Part shown: positions 17,731 through 25,432 of the stretch, piece after piece
Numbering within the stretch: position 1 is the stretch's first letter
Layout of the letters: every line of letters begins with the position of its first letter
NCBI GenBank assembly: GCA_034435035.1
Contig: DAOTXW010000103.1
Span: 42,845 to 106,844, forward strand
DNA length: 64,000 nucleotides
DNA from: JAHEME01 sp034435035
GTDB taxonomy: Bacteria; Chloroflexota; Anaerolineae; Aggregatilineales; UBA3940
Direction: 5' to 3'
Program-made: the position numbers and the translations under genes
Notes under the pieces: generated by a model
What the model was told of the DNA's origin: nothing
What the model saw: the letters and a program-made list of their open reading frames with translations, nothing else
Databases searched by the model: none

Positions 17731-18234
17731 TCACCACCCGCCGATGTATTCCGCCCACTCACTTCGCGCCTCCAGCAGGCGGCCGTACAGGTATTGCGCC
17801 GATGGGCTCGGCTCCCGCGGCTGCGCGCGCAGCGGCATGTTGGCCTCCTGCGGCGTGCGCCCCCCCTTACGGCGGTTGCAGGCCGGGCAGGCCGTCACCA
17901 GGTTTTCCCATGAGTGAGCGCCCCCGCGATGGCGCGGCAGGACATGATCGATGGTCAGCACAGCCGGGCGTTCCCCGCAGTACTGGCAGGTATATCCATC
18001 CCGCCGGAAGACTTCGCGTTTGGCCAGCTTCACGCGCGGGCGCGGCCGGTGCACCATGTACGCGAGCCGGACGATCGAGGGGCGCGGAAATGACAGCGAG
18101 GCGGTTCTGATCACGCCTCGCCCATTCACAACCAGCTCCGCTTTGCCCATAAGCATCATGCCTATCGCTCGTCTCGTTGTGCAGATGTTGAGCGGTTCGT
18201 AGTTCGCGTTTAGTACCAGTACCGGTTCATTCAC
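17731..18234 (-). CDS. HNH endonuclease family protein
   Basis: 167 residues from a GTG at 18234, chosen because AGGAGG lies just upstream; an in-frame ATG at 18306 has no such site. The N-terminal half begins 'NEPVLVLNANYEPLN', typical of the bacterial HNH family with one domain. The nuclease core has two zinc pairs and the catalytic His: 'CQYCG', 'TIDHVLPRHRGG', 'NLVTACPACNRRKGG'. Such stand-alone HNH proteins are common and mostly uncharacterised; roles in DNA repair or phage defence are possible. It is the last gene of the long minus-strand run that includes mfd. Confidence 0.88.
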   Translation of the reverse strand: MNEPVLVLNANYEPLNICTTRRAIGMMLMGKAELVVNGRGVIRTASLSFPRPSIVRLAYMVHRPRPRVKLAKREVFRRDGYTCQYCGERPAVLTIDHVLPRHRGGAHSWENLVTACPACNRRKGGRTPQEANMPLRAQPREPSPSAQYLYGRLLEARSEWAEYIGGW

Positions 18235-18338
18235 AGCGGCCTCCTGCGGCCTGTGCGTTGCTTGCCACCTCCTGATTCCAGGCTGGGCGATCCACGCAGG
18301 AGTCATTCTACCATACAGTCTTCATGCCATGCAATCGA

Positions 18339-21300
18339 TCACGGGCGGGCGCGGCTGCCGGCAATCCGCTGCGCGAGCAGATCCAGCACCTCCAGCAGCG
18401 CCTCGCGCCAGCCGCCCCCGGCGGTCGGCAGCCAGATGGCGGTCCGGCTGACGCGCACGTCATGACCCAGCGCCCGCTGCAGGCTGGCGCGGTCGATGTG
18501 CGCCAGCCCGGTGAGGCGGATCGCGATCTGATCGCTGCCACCGGTCACCGCCTCAGCCTCGGCCAGCAGGGCCAGTCGTTTCACTTCCAGCTGGTAGAGC
18601 AGATTCTCCACGGGCGGCGGCAGCGGCCCGAAGCGGTCAGCCAGTTCCGCGCCCAGCTCCCGGATATCCTGGGCGCTGGCAACATCCGCCAGCCGCCGGT
18701 ACAGCTGTATCCGCAGCCCGACGTCAGGGATATAGTCAGTCGGCAGGTACGTCGGGATCGGCAGGTCAATCGTGACTGCTTCCAGCGGGGCCGCCGGGGC
18801 GGTCTCTACCGGCCCGCCATCTTCACCCTCCCGCTTCAACCGCTGCACCGCCTGTGCCAGCATCCGGGTGTACAGGTGGAAGCCCACTGCGGCGATCGCG
18901 CCGTGCTGCCTCGTACCCAGCAGTTCCCCGGCCCCGCGGATCTCCAGGTCGCGCATGGCGATGTTCATCCCGGCTCCCAGCTGCGTCTGCTCTGCGATCG
19001 TCTCCAGCCGCGCCCGCGCTTCGGGCGTCAGCCGCGCCAGCGGCGGATGAAAGAAGTAGGCATAGGCCCGCGCGGCGCTGCGCCCCACTCGTCCGCGCAG
19101 CTGATATAGCTGGGCCAGCCCGAACTGGTCGGCCCGATCCACGATCAGCGTGTTGGCGTTGGGGATGTCTAGCCCGGCTTCGATGATGCTGGTGCTGACC
19201 AGGACGTCGATCTGCCCATCCGCGAACTGATCCATGATCGCTTCCAGCTGGGCTTCGGGCATCTGCCCGTGTCCGATCCCGGTTCGCGCTTCCGGTACCA
19301 GCGTGTTCAGATACCGCGCCTCGGCATGGATGGTCTGCACTCGATTATGGACGTAGAACACCTGCCCCCCACGATCCTTCTCGCGTAGAATCGCCTGCCG
19401 GATGAGATCGTCGTCGCGCCGCCCTACGTGAGTGATGACGGGCAGACGCTCCTCCGGCGGGGTTTCGATGGTGCTTACATCCCGGATGCCCGTCAGGCTC
19501 ATGTACAATGTCCGCGGGATCGGCGTCGCTGTCAGGGTCAGTACATCGACCTCGGTGCGCATTTGCTTGAGCCGTTCTTTGTGTGTGACCCCGAAGCGCT
19601 GCTCCTCGTCGATGATCAGCAGACCCAGGTCGCGGAAGATGACATCCCGTCCCAGCAGCCGGTGCGTGCCGATCACGATGTCGATGCTCCCGGCGGCCAG
19701 CCCTGCGACAATGTCATCCTGTTCCGCCCGTGTCCGGAAGCGCGACAGCATCTCCACGCGCACCGGGAAGGCTGCCAGCCGCCGCGTGAACGTCTCCAGG
19801 TGCTGCTGCGCCAGCACGGTGGTCGGCACCAGCATCGCAACCTGCTTGCCATCCATCACGGCCTTGAAGGCGGCCCGCAGGGCGACCTCCGTCTTGCCAT
19901 AGCCGACATCCCCCGCGATCAGGCGATCCATCGGGCGCGGGCGTTCCATGTCGCGCTTGACATCCTGCACCGCCGTCAGCTGATCGGGCGTTTCCAGGTA
20001 AGGAAACGAGGCTTCCAGTTCCTGCTGCCACGGGCTGTCCGGTGAGAAAGCGTGCCCGGCCGCGGCCTCGCGGGCGGCATACAGCGCCAGCAGTTCACGC
20101 GCCTTGCGCTCGACATCCTCCCGCGCCCGGCTCTTGATCCGGCTCCATTCCGGCGTCCCCAGCCGCGACAGCTCTGGCTCGCTGTCGTCCGGGCCAACGT
20201 ACCGGCTCAGCCGGTCTGCCTGATGGATTGGCACGTACAGTTGATCGCCGCCGCCGTAGGCCAGCAGCAGGAACTCGCGCTCCGTGCCGCCGATCACGCG
20301 CTTCTCCAGGCCGGTGAACCGCCCGATCCCGTACTCGGTGTGAACGGCGATATCTCCCGGGGCGAGATCGGCGAAGAAGTCCTCCGGCGCGATGGCCCGT
20401 GGCGCTGCCCGCCGGCGCGGCTCTGGCCGCCGCCACCCGAAGATCTCGGCGTCGGTCAGCAGATGGGTCCGGCCCGAAGGCCCTTCCAGCACCCAGCCCT
20501 GCGCCAGTCCGCCCGCCAGCAGGTGCAGGCTTCCGGGAACGGGTAGGTCGCCGATCCGGTCCGTGGGGGTGAGGCGCTGGCCGCTGTGCTCCTGCCACAG
20601 ATCCGCCAGCCGCGAAGCCTGCTGGGAGATGACGGCCACCCGATCCCGCTGGCCTCTCAGAATACTGCGTACCTCCTCGAACAGGCTGCGAAGCTGACCG
20701 CCGTAGCGCGGCCCCGGCGCGAACAGCCGCCCCGGCGCTGCCTCGTCGTCCACCGGAGTCCCTCCCAGCTCCACCAGCATCGCCTGATGCAGCCCGTCTT
20801 GCAGATCATCCCAGGTGACCAGCGGAGCCGGCATGTCCGGGGGGATGTCCCCGCTGGCGGTGTGCGCTTCGCGCAGGCTCAGCGCCTGTGCTTCCAGCTC
20901 CGCGATGGTATCGGCCAGATCCTGCAGATCGTCCACCAGCACCAGCCCGTCGGGCGGGAGGTAGTCCAGCAGGCTGACGCACTCGTCGATCATCCAGGGA
21001 AGGTAAAACTCGAGCGTCGGGAAAGCGCTGCCGCTCTCCAGCCCGCGCTGATCTGCCGAGGCGGTGAGATCGCGATCGGCGGCGTCGCTGCCCACCCGCT
21101 CGGCCAGCCACCTCGCGAGGCGCTGCGCTACCTCAGGGCCCCGCGCGGGCAGCGCCTCGCGGGCCAGCGTGATCGTGACCTGGCGGCAGGACTCCAGGCT
21201 GCGCTGAGAAGCCGGATCGAACAGCCGCAGTGTGTCGATCTCATCATCCCACAGCTCGATCCGCACCGGCCATTCCGCGGCGATCGGGAAGATGTCCAGG

Positions 21301-21884
21301 ATGCCGCCGCGCCGGCTGAACGTCCCCGGCTCCACCACCAGCGAAGCCGGCTCGTAGCCCATCGCCAGCCAGCGACTCGTCAGACCGCTGGCCCCTGCGC
21401 GGGAGGCGATCCCGCCGACCTCCAACGTCAGTGTCTGCCGGGCCAGCTCTTCGCGCGGGAGGGTGCGCTGCATCAGGGCGCGGGCGGAGGTCACCACGAT
21501 GGCCGGCGGGGCGCTGCCCTCCCGGGCTCCGGCCAGGTATGCGAGCGCCGTCAGGCGGCTGCGGGTGGAGCGCGGTCCCCAGGCTGCGCGCTCGTAGAAG
21601 ATCGGGTTTGGCTCCGCATAGATCAGCACGGGCAGCTGCGGCTCCCAGGCCGCGATCTGCTCTGCGTAGCCGGCGGCCTGATCAACGCGCGCCGTCGCCA
21701 GGATGACCGGCCGGCCCAGGTCACGGGCCAGCGCCGCCGCCACCGCCGGGCGGGCTGCCCGGATCAGCCCCGCCGGCCCGGCGTTCCCCCGGGTCGTCTT
21801 CAGATGACCCAGCAACGTCCGGTAGGCGCTGGCCTCCCGCACCGCGCCCAGCAGGCCGCTCAGGTCCAGTCGGCTCTCCATCAC
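18339..21884 (-). CDS. mfd: Transcription-repair coupling factor Mfd
   Basis: 1181 residues, the normal length for Mfd. The protein frees stalled RNA polymerase and recruits UvrA to damaged template DNA. The N-terminal UvrB-homology part (about 1-350) has 'PGTFSRRGGILDIFP'. The CarD-like polymerase-binding domain starts near residue 500 with 'DLAPGDIAVHTEYGIGRF'. The translocase has Walker A 'GDVGYGKTE' near 660, 'DEEQRFGV' and 'LTATPIPRTLYMSLTG', followed by the C-terminal TRCF domain. The start may be GTG 21884, directly after the pth stop, or the adjacent ATG at 21881. It is transcribed together with pth. Confidence 0.97.
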   Translation of the reverse strand: MMESRLDLSGLLGAVREASAYRTLLGHLKTTRGNAGPAGLIRAARPAVAAALARDLGRPVILATARVDQAAGYAEQIAAWEPQLPVLIYAEPNPIFYERAAWGPRSTRSRLTALAYLAGAREGSAPPAIVVTSARALMQRTLPREELARQTLTLEVGGIASRAGASGLTSRWLAMGYEPASLVVEPGTFSRRGGILDIFPIAAEWPVRIELWDDEIDTLRLFDPASQRSLESCRQVTITLAREALPARGPEVAQRLARWLAERVGSDAADRDLTASADQRGLESGSAFPTLEFYLPWMIDECVSLLDYLPPDGLVLVDDLQDLADTIAELEAQALSLREAHTASGDIPPDMPAPLVTWDDLQDGLHQAMLVELGGTPVDDEAAPGRLFAPGPRYGGQLRSLFEEVRSILRGQRDRVAVISQQASRLADLWQEHSGQRLTPTDRIGDLPVPGSLHLLAGGLAQGWVLEGPSGRTHLLTDAEIFGWRRPEPRRRAAPRAIAPEDFFADLAPGDIAVHTEYGIGRFTGLEKRVIGGTEREFLLLAYGGGDQLYVPIHQADRLSRYVGPDDSEPELSRLGTPEWSRIKSRAREDVERKARELLALYAAREAAAGHAFSPDSPWQQELEASFPYLETPDQLTAVQDVKRDMERPRPMDRLIAGDVGYGKTEVALRAAFKAVMDGKQVAMLVPTTVLAQQHLETFTRRLAAFPVRVEMLSRFRTRAEQDDIVAGLAAGSIDIVIGTHRLLGRDVIFRDLGLLIIDEEQRFGVTHKERLKQMRTEVDVLTLTATPIPRTLYMSLTGIRDVSTIETPPEERLPVITHVGRRDDDLIRQAILREKDRGGQVFYVHNRVQTIHAEARYLNTLVPEARTGIGHGQMPEAQLEAIMDQFADGQIDVLVSTSIIEAGLDIPNANTLIVDRADQFGLAQLYQLRGRVGRSAARAYAYFFHPPLARLTPEARARLETIAEQTQLGAGMNIAMRDLEIRGAGELLGTRQHGAIAAVGFHLYTRMLAQAVQRLKREGEDGGPVETAPAAPLEAVTIDLPIPTYLPTDYIPDVGLRIQLYRRLADVASAQDIRELGAELADRFGPLPPPVENLLYQLEVKRLALLAEAEAVTGGSDQIAIRLTGLAHIDRASLQRALGHDVRVSRTAIWLPTAGGGWREALLEVLDLLAQRIAGSRARP

Positions 21885-22475
21885 TCACTGCTCCCCCGGG
21901 CTGGCGGGAGCGTTGTGGCGGCTCATCGCCAGCTCGATCCCCTCCCGAAGCCAGGTCTCGATAGCATCGCAGGCCCGCTCGAGGCTCGCCTCGACGATCG
22001 GTGCCTGCTCCCTGCTGAAATCCTGCAGCACGTATCCGATCGGATCGCGCCGCCCCGGCGGCCGCCCGATCCCGAACCGCAGCCGCGGGAATTCCTGTGA
22101 GCCCAGCCGCTGGATGATGTCTTTCATGCCGTTCTGGCCGCCCGCGCTGCCCCCCGGCCTCAGGCGGATTGTGCCCACCGGCAGATCCAGGTCGTCAAAG
22201 ACCACCAGCAGATCAGCCAGTTCGATGCGGTAGAAGCGTGCCAGTGCGGCTGTGGGGCCGCCGCTTCGGTTCATGTACGTCATTGGCCGGGCCAGCACCA
22301 CCGGACGCTCCCCGATGCTGCCGGTTGCGATCAGGGCGCTGGCCTGCTGACGCGAGAAGGTCAGCCCGTGCCGGGCGGCCAGCCGGGTCACCACCTGGAA
22401 CCCGACATTGTGCCGGTTGTGCTCATGCTCTCGCCCGGGGTTTCCCAGGCCGACGATCAGGGCGCGCTGGCTCAT
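21885..22475 (-). CDS. pth: Peptidyl-tRNA hydrolase
   Basis: 196 residues from the ATG at 22475, chosen because the family normally starts a few residues before 'IVGLGNPG'; an in-frame ATG at 22523 adds 16 extra residues and cannot be excluded. It cleaves peptidyl-tRNA released from stalled ribosomes. The sequence has the substrate Asn in 'GLGNPG', the catalytic His in 'HNRHNVGF', 'PMTYMNRSGG' and 'LVVFDDLDLPVGTIRLRPGGSAGGQNG'-type blocks with the conserved Asp. Its stop touches the mfd start, so the two are translationally coupled. Confidence 0.95.
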   Translation of the reverse strand: MSQRALIVGLGNPGREHEHNRHNVGFQVVTRLAARHGLTFSRQQASALIATGSIGERPVVLARPMTYMNRSGGPTAALARFYRIELADLLVVFDDLDLPVGTIRLRPGGSAGGQNGMKDIIQRLGSQEFPRLRFGIGRPPGRRDPIGYVLQDFSREQAPIVEASLERACDAIETWLREGIELAMSRHNAPASPGEQ

Positions 22476-22535
22476 CGAGGATCCAGGGATCAGGGGCTGG
22501 AGGTCTTGCTGCGTGGCCTTCATGGTGGCCCGCGG

Positions 22536-23312
22536 CTACCGATCCCGGCGCAGGGTGTCGATCAGCGGGTTCAGAACTTCGCGCTGAAGCTGCCACCAGA
22601 CGGCTCGCAGCTGGCCGCGCACCGCTGCCCGTATCAGCCCGTAGCCTGCCAGCCCTCCGAAGATCGCCAGTGCCAGATACACCCCGCTGCACGCCGCCTG
22701 TCGCAGCCTGGCCGGCTCAAAGGGCGACTCCGCCAGCAGAGGCGCCGGGGTGGGCGTCGGGCCGCCGGGTGTTTCTGTTGGGCGTGGCGTGCGAGTGGGC
22801 GGCTGCTGGATCAGCGGCGTTGGGGATGGGCCGGCAGTAGGCGTGCCGGGCAGGCCCGTGGCTGTGGCAGTGGGCGCGGGCGACGGGCTTGGCGTGGCGG
22901 TCGCGTTGACGACCTGCACGCGAACCTGCGTCTCGATGCTGCTCTCGTCGGCCCGCACCAGCCGCACGCGGATCAGGTACTGGCCGTCCGGGACGCTCGT
23001 CGTGTCCCAGATGCCCAGCACGCTGCTGCGGACCTGCTGGAAGATCGGCGGCTGGATCGGCTGCCACGCGTCGCCGACCGGCGGATCGGGCGCCCAGTCC
23101 AGTTCATACCGCAGGAAGGCCGGATCGAGCGCTGTGCCTACGATCTGGAGGACACCGCTGACCGTCTCGCCCGGCACCGGGCTGATGATCAGAAGCGTAT
23201 CCGGGCTGATCTGCCTCGCTGGCGTCAGCGCGCGCGCCGGCAGAGCAGCCGATGCCAGGCCGGCTGCTGTCAGCGCCGCTGCGCCGAACCAGACGCGCAT
23301 CCATCGCATCAA
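22536..23312 (-). CDS. Secreted, C-terminally membrane-anchored protein with a beta-sandwich domain and Pro/Thr linker
   Basis: 258 residues, preceded by CAGGAGAG. Signal peptide at 1-28; a beta-sandwich domain at about 40-135 with 'ISPVPGETVSGVLQIVGTA' and 'DTTSVPDGQYLIRVRLV', a layout seen in Big/Fn3-like cell-surface modules; a linker at 136-190 made of Thr, Pro, Ala and Ser; and a C-terminal membrane segment near 212-230 followed by a basic cytoplasmic tail. It probably sits on the outer face of the membrane. Function unknown. It ends 60 bases before the pth start used here. Confidence 0.65.
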   Translation of the reverse strand: MMRWMRVWFGAAALTAAGLASAALPARALTPARQISPDTLLIISPVPGETVSGVLQIVGTALDPAFLRYELDWAPDPPVGDAWQPIQPPIFQQVRSSVLGIWDTTSVPDGQYLIRVRLVRADESSIETQVRVQVVNATATPSPSPAPTATATGLPGTPTAGPSPTPLIQQPPTRTPRPTETPGGPTPTPAPLLAESPFEPARLRQAACSGVYLALAIFGGLAGYGLIRAAVRGQLRAVWWQLQREVLNPLIDTLRRDR

Positions 23313-23420
23313 TCGGGACTCTCCTGTGCAAAACAGCCCTTGAGTCTACCCGATCTTGCCCCCTGATTCCAGCCTCGGGATCGAGGGGTGGATGGGTACG
23401 CGCCTGCTCCGTCCGTGCAG

Positions 23421-24668
23421 TTAGCGTCCCCAGCGCAGGCTGTGGCCGCTGCCCAGCGCCAGCGCCGGGCTGCCATCGGCCGGCAGCCACCACAGTTTGC
23501 CCACGACCGGGTACGTGGTGAAGTCGGCTCCCGTGTAATCGGTGATCGCCGCGCCGCTGGCATCCATAGCCCAGAGTGCCTCGCCTACGGCATGGGCGTC
23601 GCTGCGCAGCGCGGTGCGCCCGGTGACTCCATCCGACGCCGATCGGTGCATCGTCAGCAGCACCTCTCCTTCAGGGAACGAGGGGCTGGTGGCAAAGAAG
23701 AAGTATAGCTGGCCGTCGCTCAGCTCCTGCGGAAAGTTCGGGAGCTGGAACAGCCCGCCCGTCTCGCCCGCGATCAGCGTGACGCTGCTGCCGCTGGTTG
23801 CATCCGCCCGCCACAGCCCGCTGGCTATGAAGCCCGGTACCGGTGAGGCGAAGTAGATCCCTGAACCGTCCCGGCTCCATGATGGTGCGCAGCAGACGAT
23901 TCCATCGGGGCTGCTCAGGCGGACGCTGCCGCCGCCGGTCAACGATACGATGTCCAGCCCGCCCGCCTCCGGGAAGTACGAGACGTTGACCAGCAGGCGG
24001 CTGCCGTCCGGTGACCACTGCTCCGGGGCATAAAACTCGATCGGCCCCGGCGGCAATTCTGCGTTCAGATCGGGGTAAGGGCTGCTGGCCTTGATCATGC
24101 TGGTGGTGCCGCTGGCGACATCGTATACCATCACGCCGCCCAGGCCGTAGGCGATCCGCGTGCCGTCCGGCGACCATCTGACCGCGCCCAGGGTGCCGTT
24201 GACCTGCGCGGCGTAGTCGTCCGGCGCGGCCGGCGGCGGCCCGACCACCAGCGTGGCGCGGCCTGCGCCCAGCGCGTCAACGCGGTACAGGCTGTTGCCG
24301 CTGGCGTAGGCCACCGATCCATCAGCCGGCGAGACATCGAAGCTCTCCACCGGGGCCGGCTCGAAGGTGATCTGGCTTCGCGTGACCCCGTCGCGCTCCA
24401 GCCGGAAGATCTGCTGGCCTTCGCCGATGTAGTACAGCGGTGCTGGCAGAGGCCCCGCCGGCGTCGGGGCGGCTGTCGGCCCCGGGATCGGCGTGAAGGT
24501 CGGGGTAGGGGCAGGTGGCAGGGCCCCGGCCGTGCCAGCGGCGGCCACCGTCGCCTCCGCCCCCGGCGGGAGGGTGGCCGCGGGCGCGCTGCCCGCCCCG
24601 CCCGGTAGCTCGCACGCCAGCGCCGCCAGCCCCAGCGCCGCCATCATCATCAGATGCCCTTGCCTCAT
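23421..24668 (-). CDS. Lipoprotein with TolB/WD40-like beta-propeller repeats
   Basis: 415 residues from the ATG at 24668, which has GGGAGAAG upstream; the longer frame to 24785 lacks a signal peptide and is not preferred. The signal peptide ends in a lipobox-like 'LAALAC'. A Pro/Ala/Thr linker (about 30-75) leads to propeller repeats recognisable as 'WSPDGTRIAYG', 'WSPDGSRLLVN' and 'WSRDGSGIYF', the PD40/TolB signature. In this setting such proteins are extracytoplasmic and usually bind proteins or peptides. No catalytic domain is attached. Role unknown. Confidence 0.7.
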   Translation of the reverse strand: MRQGHLMMMAALGLAALACELPGGAGSAPAATLPPGAEATVAAAGTAGALPPAPTPTFTPIPGPTAAPTPAGPLPAPLYYIGEGQQIFRLERDGVTRSQITFEPAPVESFDVSPADGSVAYASGNSLYRVDALGAGRATLVVGPPPAAPDDYAAQVNGTLGAVRWSPDGTRIAYGLGGVMVYDVASGTTSMIKASSPYPDLNAELPPGPIEFYAPEQWSPDGSRLLVNVSYFPEAGGLDIVSLTGGGSVRLSSPDGIVCCAPSWSRDGSGIYFASPVPGFIASGLWRADATSGSSVTLIAGETGGLFQLPNFPQELSDGQLYFFFATSPSFPEGEVLLTMHRSASDGVTGRTALRSDAHAVGEALWAMDASGAAITDYTGADFTTYPVVGKLWWLPADGSPALALGSGHSLRWGR

Positions 24669-24742
24669 CACAGTCTTCTCCCTGTGAACCGGCACGCGGC
24701 AGACCGCCAGCCTGCCGCGTGCTTCCCCGTGCCCCCCCGCGG

Positions 24743-25432
24743 TCAGCCCAGATACTTCCGCAGCCAGGCCAGCGTGCGATCCCACGCGTCGCGCGCCGCC
24801 GCCTCATGATAAGCCTGTGGGCGCGTATCGTTGAAGAAGGCATGTCCCGCGCCCGGATAGATGGTGATCTCATGCGGGATGCGATACTGCTTCAGCGCCG
24901 CTTCGAACTCGTGTACGCGCTCCGGTGGGATGCCGTGATCGGCCTCTCCATACAGCCCCAGGATCGGCGCCTGGATGCGCGCTACATCGTCCGCTGCCAG
25001 CGGCTGGCCGTAGAAGGCCACCGCCGCCGCAAAATCCCCGCTGTGTGCCGTCGCCGAGATCGCCAGCCCGCCGCCCATACACCACCCGACTACACCCACC
25101 CACTTGGGCAGCACCTGATCCATAGCCTTCAGGTAACGCGCTGCCGCCGCGATCTCCGCCACCGCTCGCCCGCGATCCAGCGCCATGGCCAGCTTGCGGG
25201 CCTCATCGGGCTCGGTGGCCGTCTGGCCGTGATAGAGATCGGGTGCCAGCGCCACGAATCCTGCCCGTGCAAACCGCCGGGCTACTTCCTCAATGTGCGG
25301 CACCAGCCCCCACCATTCCTGAATCAGCACGACCCCACGGTGCGGCCCGGCGTAGGTCGGGCGGGCCAGATACCCCGGGGTGCTGCCTCCGTTGGCGGGA
25401 AACTGGACCATCTGGGTGATCAGATCGGTCAT
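24743..25432 (-). CDS. Dienelactone hydrolase family protein
   Basis: 229 residues, an alpha/beta hydrolase with the Cys-Asp-His triad of dienelactone hydrolases: Cys118 in 'GWCMGG', Asp165 in 'GEADHG' and His197 in 'GAGHAFFN'. The oxyanion region 'VVLIQEWWGL' is also present. The family hydrolyses dienelactone and related small esters or lactones; the true substrate here is unknown, since no chlorocatechol genes are nearby. The ATG overlaps the lon stop by four bases (ATGA), so it is co-transcribed and coupled with lon. Confidence 0.9.
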   Translation of the reverse strand: MTDLITQMVQFPANGGSTPGYLARPTYAGPHRGVVLIQEWWGLVPHIEEVARRFARAGFVALAPDLYHGQTATEPDEARKLAMALDRGRAVAEIAAAARYLKAMDQVLPKWVGVVGWCMGGGLAISATAHSGDFAAAVAFYGQPLAADDVARIQAPILGLYGEADHGIPPERVHEFEAALKQYRIPHEITIYPGAGHAFFNDTRPQAYHEAAARDAWDRTLAWLRKYLG